From: Micromonospora cremea
GTDB lineage: Bacteria > Actinomycetota > Actinomycetes > Mycobacteriales > Micromonosporaceae
Assembly (NCBI RefSeq): GCF_900143515.1
Contig: NZ_FSQT01000001.1
Location: 620,001-684,000, forward strand
DNA length: 64,000 nt
Reading direction: 5' to 3'
Shown here: piece by piece, positions 25,601-32,508 of the stretch
Numbering within the stretch: position 1 is the first letter of the stretch
Layout: the number at the start of each line of letters is the position of its first letter
Made by a program: the position numbers and the translations under genes
Notes under the pieces: generated by a model
What the model was told of the DNA's origin: nothing
Seen by the model: only the letters and a program-made list of their open reading frames with translations
Database searches by the model: none

Positions 25601-25691
25601 CCGGTTCGCGACGTTCGCCCGTACCATCGCCGACGAGCAGGCACGCACCCAGTTGCTTGCGGCCGGCGCCTACCTGCGAGTCCAACTCTGA
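19689..25691 (+). CDS. 2000-residue exported ThuA / PQQ-dehydrogenase-like / FIMAH protein
   Basis: Very large secreted multidomain protein. Order by residue: Sec signal 1-34 (ends PAAAHP); ThuA-like glutamine-amidotransferase fold about 40-265; glucose/sorbosone-dehydrogenase-type beta-propeller about 278-715 (DGRVFYTELVRGEIRVYD, GLLGITIDPNF, AMGFRNPFRFAID); PKD domain about 720-808 (YAWDFDGDATIDS); CBM6-like region about 920-1045; Ig-like region 1055-1137; three beta-sandwich repeats of the DUF1349/concanavalin type to about 1755; Ig-like repeats to 1915; FIMAH domain at the C-terminus. The last gene of the sugar operon, it has an RBS (CAGGAGG) at 19670-19676, 12 bases before the ATG. It probably binds or oxidises polysaccharide-derived glycosides outside the cell; activity is untested. 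Confidence 0.88.
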   Translation: MNVTRRPRWGRLLAMPVAAALAMSMISPTPAAAHPGAHGDAHVLIFTKTTQFRHTEAIEQGVPVLQAAFADAGITSEHTEDSSIFNDEDLAHFDALVMFQASGDPWTADQKAAMERYTQAGHGIVAIHNATDMRGNYAWWDNMIGTLMPGHAATGSSPGLPGTVRVEDHAHPSTSHLPQRWQRADEWYNYALNVRGDAHVLATMDETTYDPGGNAMGYDHPISWCKPYDGGRAWMTGMGHFGAHYTGEPQLVQHITGGVKWAAGMVQGDCGGTTWDKFERVPLDQNTSAPYAMDVAPDGRVFYTELVRGEIRVYDPRTQTTSTAVTIPVYSGGEDGLLGITIDPNFADNGHLYVYYSPASSDDTNPASFVNRLSRLTVGEGSQIDRASEKVLLEVPARRLPDEPGHTGGGLDFGLDGNLYLGVGDDVNPHSEPSGGYAPLSERDGTFHDARATSANTNDLRGKVLRIHPEPEGTYTIPEGNMFPPGTEKTRPEIYAMGFRNPFRFAIDPQTGALAMADYSPDNGNDNPDRGPAGIAEWNLITEPGFYGWPLCMGNNEPFRDVDYRTNPVTVGAYFDCANPVNDSIRNTGLTQLPAAKPAKMWYGYKRSSVPSVIPQGGGLAPMGGPFYQYDPQLQSDTKFPAYYDGKPFFYEWSRNKMYSIIPTGDGNVEKVNPFLPQEQFLAPIDSKFGPEGSLYVLDWGGGFGRDNPNSGLYRIDYISGSRSPEAKATATPDSGHAPLEVRFDGAPSSDPEGEPLMYAWDFDGDATIDSTERAPTHTYTDNGVYNARLTVTDPHGKTGTTTVPITVGNKRPEVSFELPPTGAFFDFGDEISWNLQVTDAEDTQIDDADVVIQPALGHDEHAHPAEPLHGRTGTVAASLGGGHSDDMNVFYALDGRYTDSGGPGGIPPLTGSDTTLLFPKQREAEFFDTSQGVTVAPSRDVEGHANAITGQNDAWASYDPVNLRGVDKLVLRVSAASAGTVELRRGAPDGALLGTAQVPATAAGRYLDVPVAVTDPGETFALYAVFPGAGERRLNFIEADGKGVSPTSKPKVTVTAPTPDDDLEPGAIQVTADASDAENTITKVEFFVGTTSIGTDTTAPYSLTWNATTEQRYRLTAVATNDRGASATSRIVEVEVGDLYGDWQTFSNTNATYDRPDTDTWVINSGGANMWQGTDQYGSVYLPAAAGNQWTATVKIERQTNSNPSAKAGLIVRNDVTQPGTSPGYAAMTLRAGLGFEWLRDTDGNGQLDASTGASTTSYPAWVRIVRDGNQYYGYWSKDGVTFTRVGDPVTLPGAASPQDIGLAVTAHSTSATSEAEFSGFSLVDEAIHPGPDPEPEPGPGCVVKGSDTFDGATLDTTRWTVVRNAPNLPARVADGALALPVTNGDINEDATGPISYVGQPARAGAWTVETKVSIAHSREWQHAGLLMHGSDNDYVKLAFTRNSSGGRLLEFQTEAAGTRRWHATVEVPADFPSTVHLQLVSDGSKLTAAYSTDGASWTALAGEATVIPRATIGLMAAGDTETAAANAVFDDFTVTPDSTDDGVRGPTDEFDGDALDGCRWDAVVRYDSSKVAVTDGQLRIETQPGDVNGGNTLSPRNFILQDLPDGDWTIQTRLTPTMLHRWQLAGFLMYADDDNYVKFDVVATNTSGAPSDLRAELVSERNGEFGNGGNRSIDVAEATESGWYDLRLTRTGNTYSADISDGGVNWTSLGAPVTNDAAMTSFGLMALGPEQVSPVTVAFDYFRVVDTTPPTVSVAVDPAAPNGKDGWYVSPITMSATGTDDRTGPVGISYAVGDGAWADYREPVKVTEDGTHELRFRAVDEAGNTSPESAVSLRVDSTAPVVSFAGVTDGGSYQLGKMLPISASAKDPASGVASLVVRLDGEPVTAAVAPTAGTHQVAAVATDKAGNEVESTASFEVVATFANTEALIDRYREEGLILPHREAALKGQLKVAERMAKAGQKPQAEAALDRFATFARTIADEQARTQLLAAGAYLRVQL

Positions 25692-25725
25692 GGAGATGAC
25701 GGCGAGCCGGTGCCGGCCGGCTCCC

Positions 25726-25767
25726 GACCGGTGCCGGGGCACGCGTGGCGTGCTCCGGCACTCGGTC
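25726..25767 (+). terminator. Hairpin after the ThuA-like gene
   Basis: Arms 25726-25744 and 25748-25767 pair over about 18 bp with one bulge and one G-T pair around a 3-base loop. It lies 35 bases past the stop of the operon's last gene and is the likely operon terminator. Confidence 0.6.
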
Positions 25768-26010
25768 TTCTGGCGCGCAACGTGAGCCGCCGCCGCCGGC
25801 GGGAACGAGCATTGGTTGCGATTGGTTGTTGGCCGACTACGCTGCCCACGTGGCGCGAGTTTCTGCAGTTCGTTGAGCCACACGACGGTGCGTGGGGTCG
25901 GCGCGGCGGCCAGCTTGTGAATGTCGGTGGGGTTGCCGAGGTGAGCCAGCCACCAGTCGGCCAATGTGGTGCGGACCGCCTCGTAGAGGGCCCGCATTTT
26001 ACCCACCGAC
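25768..26010 (-). other. Flank of the insertion sequence with a possible gene fragment
   Basis: On the minus strand from 26006 a frame reads MRALYEAVRTTLADWWLAHLG then NPTDIHKLAAAPTPRTVVWL. It looks protein-like (amphipathic, Trp-rich) but degenerates after about 50 residues. I do not recognise a family. It abuts the left inverted repeat of the IS, so it may be the cut end of a gene. Confidence 0.3.
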
Positions 26011-27271
26011 GACCCTGCCCTTGCCGAAAAACTCGTCCGCGCAGGTCAGGCGGCATGTCGGTACTCGTGGAGGATGCCGCCGAGGCGATCGCGTCGTCGT
26101 ATGTCGAGGCGGGTTATCTTGTTCGGGTCGGCGATCTGCGCTGGCAACGGGCACACCGGGCGGGCGTTGGCGATGCCCTGATGCGGGCGGTGTCCGTTGT
26201 AGAACTGTTCGAACTCGCGCAGCGCGTGGAGCAGGTGCGGCTGGCTCCAGTTCAAGGTGCGGTCCAGTAGTTCGCGACGGCAGGTCTGTACCCAGCGTTC
26301 CATGATTGAGTTCATTCTTGGCATCTGGATGCCGCTGAGTACGACGTCGATGCCCGCGTCGGCGAGGATGGCGTCGAACATCTCGGGGAACTTGGCGTCG
26401 CGGTCGCGGATTATGAAGCGTGCCCGGCAGCCGGTGTCCTCGAGGTCCATGACGAGGTTCTTCGCGGCTTGCACCACCCAGGAGGCGGTCGGGTGCGCGG
26501 TAGCTCCCAGGACCCGGATCCTGCGGCTGGCGTGCTCGATCGCCGCGAACACGTACATCCGTGTCCCGGTGAGGGTGAACGTTTCCAGGAAGTCGCAGGC
26601 CAGGAGGGCGTCGGCTTGGGACCGAAGGAAGTCGGCCCAGGTACTGGCCGCCCGCTCGGGCGCCGGGTCGATCCCGGCCTCCTGCAAGATCTCCCATACG
26701 GTCGACGCGGCCACCTTCACCCCTAGCACCAGCAGTTCGCCGTGCAGACGCCGGTAGCCCCAGCTGGGATTCTCCCGAGCCAGGCGCAGTACCAGGGCAC
26801 GTATGGAACGAACCGTGCGCGGCCGGCCCGGGCGCTTGGGCCGGGAGGCAACTGCGTGCCGGCGGGCCAGCAGATCGCGATGCCAGCGCAGCACCGTGTC
26901 GGGGCGCACTAGCAACCGCAACCGCCGCAGCACGTCGCGCGGCAGCCGGTGCAGCAGGAACGCCAGGAACGCCCGATCACTCGCGTCGAGGCGCACCTTC
27001 TCCTTGCCCAGTTGGCGCTCCAGCACCGTGATCTGATGGCGCAGGGCAAGGATCTCCACGTCCTAGTCCCAGTCGCTCATCGGCAGCAGTCGCAGCACCG
27101 CGAACGCCTTCGTCATGCCCAGATACACCAGTCGCAGCAGCACGGCAGCCCATCATGCCGCATCGATCACCAGCTACGCGCGGACTCAGCGCCCAGCAAC
27201 CGGGCCAACGTCTCCGACACCACACACCGGTCCTCACCAGGGCGGATGGGGTTTTCGGCAGGGGCAGGGTC
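26011..27271 (-). mobile_element. Insertion sequence with about 39-bp imperfect terminal inverted repeats
   Basis: The left end (26011-26049) and the reverse complement of the right end (27233-27271) align over 39 bases: both begin GACCCTGCCC, share TGCCGAAAA, and end in AGGTCAG/TGGTGAG. The element of about 1.26 kb holds one transposase gene. No clear target-site duplication is seen, so it may be old or rearranged. The right end abuts a truncated secreted-protein remnant. Confidence 0.7.
26046..27152 (-). pseudogene. DDE integrase-type transposase interrupted by an amber codon
   Basis: The intact part (26046-27059, 337 residues if started at GTG 27059) is an integrase-core transposase of the IS3/IS481-like kind common in actinomycetes. 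The N-terminal block is ILALRHQITVLERQLG, a winged-helix region follows, and the catalytic acids lie in ACDFLETF (D), IIRDRDAKF (D) and MNSIMERW (E). The same frame continues upstream as LLRLVYLGMTKAFAVLRLLP and MSDWD, separated by a TAG at 27063-27065. That stop replaces what is normally a sense codon a few residues before ILALRHQ. Translation from GTG 27059 could still give a nearly complete enzyme, so activity is uncertain. Confidence 0.75.
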
Positions 27272-27274
27272 GGC

Positions 27275-27640
27275 TTCAACCGTCGCCCACTGTTGACGCC
27301 AACGTCGCCGCTGCCGCCGCTCAGGCTGAGAAGGAACTCGATCCGACCCCCCGTCTGGGACGTTGAGGTTGAAGCCGGCAGCCGGCACATCGGCACCAAT
27401 GCCTACGTCACGGTCAACGCCCGCAATGCCGACGACGTGCCGCTCACCATCGAGCTGATCACGTCCTACGCTTCCCGGACGGTGGCCGGCGTCGTCCCGG
27501 GCAAGGCCGCCTACCAGGCGTTCAATACACGGTCAACGTTGGTGCCGGCCGGCATCGCGACCGTAAAGGTCACCGGCACGCGTGACGGATCCACGGTGAC
27601 TGCACAGATTGAGGCGCCGTACGGCGCCCTCGGCGGCTAG
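27275..27640 (+). pseudogene. C-terminal domain of a truncated secreted protein
   Basis: From about 27355 the frame encodes VWDVEVEAGSRHIGTNAYVT, VNARNADDVPLTIELITSY and PGKAAYQAFNTRSTLV, up to a stop at 27638-27640. This all-beta domain is of the sort found at the C-terminus of actinomycete glycoside hydrolases. The 5' part is missing, replaced by the IS right end at 27271. It is best read as the surviving tail of an exported carbohydrate-active enzyme. Confidence 0.55.
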
Positions 27641-27886
27641 CTTGACGGCGGTGGCGGCGCCCTCTGGTCGGCGCCGTCACCGTCCCGGGCAGACCACGGG
27701 TAGCAAAGCCAGAGGCTTGGCAGAAAAGCGCCATCCCGCTTGCAGACCGGGAACGAGAACCGATGTCGATCCCCGATCCTGTCCGGGAGCGGCCACAGGA
27801 AGCGGCGCACGGCAAGGGGCCCCAAACCGTCCACGCCAGCGCCTGGACCGTCCGTGGGCCGGTTCACTGGTCATCGGAGGTGGCGA

Positions 27887-28024
27887 GTGGCACGAAGGGA
27901 CAAGGAAGCGCGGTTCACAGCGCTGTTGCATCACGTTGACCTGAGCCGTCTGCGTGTGGCCTCCTGGGCGATAAGCCCGAACGCCGCGGCGGGTGTGGAC
28001 GGGGTGACGTGGGACGTCTCGTAA
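27887..28024 (+). pseudogene. Group II intron reverse transcriptase, N-terminal remnant
   Basis: The frame reads VARRDKEARFTALLHHVDLS, then LRVASWAISPNAAAGVDGVTW and a stop at 28022-28024. The RRDKxxRFTALLHHV and AAxGVDGVTW motifs are characteristic of the start of group II intron-encoded LtrA-type proteins. The catalytic YADD region and the rest are missing, cut where the IS5-type fragment begins. Confidence 0.65.
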
Positions 28025-28049
28025 CCCTGGCGTGTGTCTGTTGAGGACG

Positions 28050-28517
28050 ATGATCGAGGATGTCGGGGTGCAGGTGATCTCCGCAGCCCGCCCGGAGTGG
28101 ATCTTCCCGTTCACTGGTTTGCAGCCGGCCCAGTTTCGTCGGCTGGTCCGCGTGGTCGCCGACCGGGGCGGAGACGCCATCGCGGATGGCCGGCCGGGCC
28201 GGCGGTGGGCCCTCGACCTTGCCGACCGGGTGTTGCTGGTGGCCACGTACTGGCGCACGAACCTGACGATGCGCCAGATCGGTCCGCTGTTCGGGGTGTC
28301 GCACTCCGCCGCGTATCGGGTGATCGACTCCCTCGGGCCGCTGCTGGCCCTCGCCCCGGTGCGCCGGCGGCCGGTCGACCAGATCGCCATCGTCGACGGG
28401 ACCCTGATCCCGACCCGGGACCACCGCCTGGCCGCCCGGAGCAAGAACTACCGGTACTCGACGAACCTGCAGGTCGCCATTGATGCCAGCACCCGCCTGG
28501 TGATCGCCGTCGGCGAC
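28050..28517 (+). pseudogene. IS5 family transposase, N-terminal half
   Basis: About 155 residues: a helix-turn-helix region (TNLTMRQIGPLFGVSHSAAYRVID) followed by the first catalytic Asp block IAIVDGTLIPTRDH and YRYSTNLQVAIDASTRLVIAVGDP. The homology ends after VGDP at about 28517; the frame then runs antisense through a Tat signal sequence. The second Asp and the Glu are absent. A C-terminal fragment of the same kind of transposase occurs at 49784-49921. Confidence 0.75.
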
Positions 28518-28667
28518 CCGCGAAGCCCCGCCGGATCCCTCGGCGGCAGCGGCGGCGCCGGGTGGTCCCAACACCGCAGCGGCGCCGCCACCGACACCGA
28601 CGAGGCTAGCTGCCTTGAGAACGCCCCGGCGAGCTACGCCACCGCTGGTGGCGGAGTCGCGTGTCAT
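28518..28667 (-). pseudogene. 5' end of a Tat-exported protein gene, truncated
   Basis: The minus strand from ATG 28667 encodes a textbook Tat signal: ARRGVLKAASLVGVGGGAAA, then VLGPPGAAAAA. It is preceded by the Shine-Dalgarno sequence GGAGGT seven bases before the ATG. About 50 codons remain before the IS5-type fragment replaces the gene at about 28518. The mature protein is lost, so its function cannot be told. Confidence 0.6.
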
Positions 28668-28782
28668 AGTCCTGACCTCCAGTCTGCTCCGTTGTGAGCG
28701 CCCACAATCAGCGCCCTGTCACCAAGCACCACCCGGCTGCAAACGGCGTTGTGGCCCTTGGGCCCATGGAAGGATGTCCAAC

Positions 28783-28978
28783 ATGGAGGACCGGGGCAAG
28801 AAGTCGCGTCGGCCGCGTTGAGCGCTCACGCCGGAGTTCAAGGCGGAGATCGTTGAGGTGTACAGCCCGTGCGGACCAGTCGATCGAGCAGGTCGCGCCG
28901 CACTGCGATCGACCGATGGCACCGCATATCGGAGAGCTCGGGCGACAAGGGCCACCCCTGCGTGGAAATCCGCGTTAG
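28783..28978 (+). pseudogene. IS3 family OrfA transposase remnant
   Basis: ATG 28783 gives MEDRGKKSRRPR, then a TGA at 28819-28821. The same frame continues ALTPEFKAEIVEV, and a shift to another frame restores RADQSIEQVAPHCD. This order (KKSRR, FKAEIVEL, DxSIxQVA) is that of IS3-group OrfA helix-turn-helix proteins. One nonsense codon plus one frameshift show it is dead. Confidence 0.6.
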
Positions 28979-29003
28979 CGCCGAGGCCGTTGACCGAGGG
29001 GCC

Positions 29004-29059
29004 TGTTACCGCTAACGTCCGGCCTGTTAGCGCTCGCTTTCGGAATGTTAGCGCTAACA
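29004..29059 (+). promoter_or_regulatory. Three phased LacI/AraR-type operators
   Basis: Three 14-base sites start exactly 21 bases apart: TGTTACCGCTAACG (29004-29017), TGTTAGCGCTCGCT (29025-29038) and TGTTAGCGCTAACA (29046-29059, inside a perfect 16-base palindrome). Two helical turns between sites would put bound repressors on one DNA face. They lie 150-205 bases before the GH43 gene at 29209. The likely binder is the LacI regulator at 32509. Confidence 0.8.
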
Positions 29060-29208
29060 TCGACTACCACGCCGGCTCAGCCGTGGCGTACGCAGCGATG
29101 TCCGTGGGCACTGCAGTCATGGCCCAAGACCAAGATCGGCGCGGATCGAGTTGCTCAGAGAGGAGAACGAGATGGCTACGGATTCTGGTTCGCAGGAGAG
29201 GGTGCGGC

Positions 29209-31443
29209 ATGGCTCGTAGAACCCCCGCTCGTGCAGTCAGGCTGGTCGTTGGCATGGCGTTGCTGTCGACCGGGTTGGCCGTCGTCAATGTTGAGACGGC
29301 GCTCGCGGCTGGACCTAATGCTGCCACCGAGGCCCTGGCCGCCATCGACATCCCGAATTCAGATGATGTGCGAGGGGATGTCTATCTGCCGCTGAAGGTC
29401 GGCGACGCCGATGTGACTTGGAAGTCATCCAATCCGCGCATTGTGAGTGACAGGGCTAACGGCAAGATCGCCGCGGGTGTCGTCAGCCGGCCTGCGGCGG
29501 GAAGTGAGCCCGCAAACGTCATCCTGACTGCCTGTACGGTCGTTGACTCTGCTCACGGCTGCCGCGACATCGAGTTGACGGTCAGGCCGTCGATAGGTGA
29601 CATGGCGGAATTCACCGGCTACGGCATGTACACATTCCAGAATTCCGCCTCAGAGAAGATCTACGGGGCGAGCAGCGTTGGGAACGATGCTCTCACGTGG
29701 GAGGCCATCAATTCTGGCAACCCTGTGTTCACGTCAGCCCTCGGCTCCACCGGACTGCGTGATCCGTCGATCGTGCGGTCGCCGGAAGGGGACAAGTTCT
29801 ATCTCGTGGCCACGGACCTGTGGACGCAGGATCCGAACTTCAACGCCAAGGGCGGCTGGGGATGGGCCCAGACGGGCGGCAGCCAGTACATCGAAGTATG
29901 GGAATCAACCGACCTGAAGACTTGGTCGAACCAGCGGCACGTGCTGGTGAACACCTCTCCCGAGACTGGCATGACCTTCGCCCCCGAGGCCATCTGGGAT
30001 CCGGAGTTGGGTCAGTACATCGTCTACTGGTCGTCGGCCATCTATCCCGAGGGCACGTACTACACAACAGATCTCACCGATCCGAATCGCAGGGACACTG
30101 ATTCGATGAAGTGGGGCCGTAATGTCACGTACTACACAACTACGCGCGATTTCGTGCATTTCTCGGAATCCAAGCGGATGTACGACCGTTGCGGCAGTAA
30201 TGGCTGTGACTGGGATTACGGGTACGGGAATCTTGACCCAGTGATTGTATACAACCCCGACGACGGCTACTACTACCGTGCCGTCCAGGACCGTTGGGAC
30301 AAGATCTTCGAGAGGCTTTACCCCAACTGCCTGCAGACGACCACCGACCTGTACATCGAGCGCTCCCGCTCGATTCTCGCCGACGCGCAGGACTGGCAGT
30401 TGATCGCAGGATGCCTGACGATCAACGCGATCAACGGCGCTGGCCTTGGGACCGCCTCCTACAACGAGGGCCCCAATGTGGTGAAGACCAACCCGGGTGA
30501 CGTCAACGGTCAGGGTTTCTACATGATGGCCGACGGTGGCTGGACGGGTACTGACGGCGTTCGCCATCGGGGCCTCCAGCCGTATTTCGCGACTGACATC
30601 ACAACGGGCAACTTCGCGGCCTCGCTTAAGTGGAATCCCCCGATCTTCACTGGGCAGACCTCCGCTCGAGCCGCACATGGCAACGTGTTCTCGCTAACCG
30701 CTGCCGAACACGCGGCGTTCCGTGGCGCGGACCTGGAGTCGCTGTTGGTGACGAAGGCGCCGGACAAGACCACGTATGCCTCGGGTGAGGCTCTGGACAC
30801 CACTGGCCTGGAAGTGGCGGCGACGTACTCCGACGGCAAGCCTGGGATCGAGATCGCCGAAGGTTTCGGTGGCTACTCGGTGTCCGGCTACGATCCGGAC
30901 AAGGCGGGAACCCAGCAGGTGACGGTCTCCTTCACGGTGGCCGACACCACCCGGACCGCAGCCTTCCAGGTGACTGTGCAGCCTGGCGAGCCGAAGGTGG
31001 AAGTGAAGGTGCTGAAGGCCATGATCGCGGCAGCCGACGGCTTGGTCGGGAACCTCGGCGGGTTCACGGATGCGTCAGCTGACGCGTTGCGCCAGGCGTT
31101 GTCGGATGCAAAGGCCACCTACGCTGACCGGAAGAACGAGTCTCAGGCTCAACTCGACAACGCGTCGTCGGATCTTCGGACGGCGTTGAACGGGCTGGTT
31201 GCGAAGGCCCCAGTTGCTGACAAGTCGGTGTTGCAGCATGTGTACGACAGCGTGAAGAAGCTGTCGAATTCCGGCATCAAGTACACCGCCGCGTCCTGGT
31301 CCAACCTCCAGGCCGAGATCTCCGACGCCAAGCGGGTGCTCGACAACTCGTCGGCCACGCAAACGGAGATCAGCCGGGCGGTCGAGGATCTGACCTCGGC
31401 AGTGACCGGCCTATCGCCGGCCCCGCCGGCGCCGGTGAGGTGA
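29209..31443 (+). CDS. Exported GH43 family glycosidase with Ig-like and FIVAR repeats
   Basis: A 744-residue secreted protein. Signal peptide 1-34 (ends ETALAAGP); atrophied bacterial Ig domain about 40-128; GH43 five-bladed propeller about 135-505, with the catalytic base in GLRDPSIVR (D185) and the probable acid in YNEGPNVVK; Big_4 domain about 515-600; two FIVAR-like helical repeats about 605-735. Probable arabinofuranosidase or arabinanase. ATG 29209 follows AGGAGAG by 8 bases. The stop at 31441-31443 looks premature: a further Ig-like domain follows in another frame. More A/T at third positions than the neighbours, and a Big_4-FIVAR architecture typical of other actinobacterial groups, suggest acquisition by transfer. 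Confidence 0.88.
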   Translation: MARRTPARAVRLVVGMALLSTGLAVVNVETALAAGPNAATEALAAIDIPNSDDVRGDVYLPLKVGDADVTWKSSNPRIVSDRANGKIAAGVVSRPAAGSEPANVILTACTVVDSAHGCRDIELTVRPSIGDMAEFTGYGMYTFQNSASEKIYGASSVGNDALTWEAINSGNPVFTSALGSTGLRDPSIVRSPEGDKFYLVATDLWTQDPNFNAKGGWGWAQTGGSQYIEVWESTDLKTWSNQRHVLVNTSPETGMTFAPEAIWDPELGQYIVYWSSAIYPEGTYYTTDLTDPNRRDTDSMKWGRNVTYYTTTRDFVHFSESKRMYDRCGSNGCDWDYGYGNLDPVIVYNPDDGYYYRAVQDRWDKIFERLYPNCLQTTTDLYIERSRSILADAQDWQLIAGCLTINAINGAGLGTASYNEGPNVVKTNPGDVNGQGFYMMADGGWTGTDGVRHRGLQPYFATDITTGNFAASLKWNPPIFTGQTSARAAHGNVFSLTAAEHAAFRGADLESLLVTKAPDKTTYASGEALDTTGLEVAATYSDGKPGIEIAEGFGGYSVSGYDPDKAGTQQVTVSFTVADTTRTAAFQVTVQPGEPKVEVKVLKAMIAAADGLVGNLGGFTDASADALRQALSDAKATYADRKNESQAQLDNASSDLRTALNGLVAKAPVADKSVLQHVYDSVKKLSNSGIKYTAASWSNLQAEISDAKRVLDNSSATQTEISRAVEDLTSAVTGLSPAPPAPVR

Positions 31444-31468
31444 AGGTGGGAACAAGCCGACGTCCAAG

Positions 31469-31705
31469 GTGACGAAGGTGACCGCCAGCGAGCCGAAGTC
31501 GTTGAAGGTCGGCCAGACGGTCTACACCGCGGGGAAGTGCTCCCCGTGGGGGGCGACCGGTGTGAAGGTGACGTATGCGACTTCGGAGGCTGACATTCTG
31601 GTGATCGACAAGGTCGGTTGGATGGTGGCCAAGACCAAGGGCACTGAGTACGTCCTAGTCAAGGCCGGCGGCAAGACCGCGAAGTATGAGATCACCATCA
31701 AGTAG
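31469..31705 (+). pseudogene. Frameshifted C-terminal Ig-like domain of the GH43 protein
   Basis: 78 residues (KVTASEPKSLKVGQTVYTAG through ILVIDKVGWMVAKTKGTEYV to a stop) forming a Big_2-like domain. It lacks a convincing start or ribosome site. The frame is open from 31439, exactly where the GH43 frame closes (31443), so a single-base indel in 31439-31443 would fuse both into a protein of about 830 residues. The transcription terminator lies after this piece, not after the GH43 stop. Confidence 0.6.
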
Positions 31706-31725
31706 GGTCAAGAAGGATCCCTCGC

Positions 31726-31755
31726 TGCGGGGGCCGGCTGACGCCGGCCCCCGCA
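31726..31755 (+). terminator. 13-bp hairpin after the GH43 locus
   Basis: Perfect arms TGCGGGGGCCGGC (31726-31738) and GCCGGCCCCCGCA (31743-31755) with a TGAC loop, 21 bases past the Ig-domain stop. Confidence 0.75.
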
Positions 31756-31905
31756 CGTCTTCGGGGGCTCGTCACACCTGCGGGGGCCGAGTTGGCTCAG
31801 ACCTGGTGACAAGTTGCTGATGGTTCAGGGATAGGAATCGCAACGCTCCGGGTCCGCCGGTCCGTCGCCAACGTCATCCGCGTGGGTATGGCACTGAGTC
31901 GTCCG

Positions 31906-32058
31906 ATGACGATGACGACCACCCTTACCGAGGCCGATGGGGGCACCGACGTCCTCATCGTCCACGAGGGAGTGCCCGACGTCATCTCACCCGAAGCCAA
32001 CGAGGTGGGAACTCGCATGGCGCTGGACAACCTCGCCGCCCTCGTCGAACGCGGCTGA
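31906..32058 (+). pseudogene. SRPBCC/AHSA1 domain protein, C-terminal remnant
   Basis: A 50-codon frame reading MTMTTTLTEADGGTDVLIVH, EGVPDVISPEANEVG and TRMALDNLAALVERG, then stop. It matches the last strand and long C-terminal helix of SRPBCC (activator of Hsp90 ATPase-like) proteins. The upstream part of the domain is absent or unrecognisable, so it is a remnant. Confidence 0.55.
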
Positions 32059-32508
32059 CCAGTCTTCGGCTAACTAACGCCGAACCGAGCGGGGGCCAAC
32101 ACCGCCCACCATGCGATTGATGACTTCTGAAGCTGATGTGACTGCCTCGCACCTGTTCATCACCGGATATGGCCTGGGAAACGTGCGACTCAACTGTCAC
32201 CGGGCAATGGCCACGAAACATCGCCACATCTACGCTGACATCGACTTGTTACGATGCACCGTACTGAGCGCACGACACGCGTCCACCAACAACCTCGGCT
32301 CCTACAATCGCTTCGGACTCCTGGCATGTTCCGATGGGGGCAGCCCGGCCACGCCATGGCAGGTGCGGAAACTGCCGTAGACTGTCGGTGATCTAGCGCT
32401 GGCCAGGCGGAACCACGCCAACCGGGCAGCTGCGAGAGAACCTCGGGTAGCTGATTCAGTCAACGTCGGCGGTCCGCGGTGTGCGACAGGTAGGCCGAGG
32501 AGAGTGAC
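32059..32508. other. Intergenic region upstream of the second lacI gene
   Basis: About 450 bases. A half-operator-like TAGCGCT at 32394-32400 is the only regulatory hint. It should contain the lacI promoter; no coding frame looks real. Confidence 0.4.
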
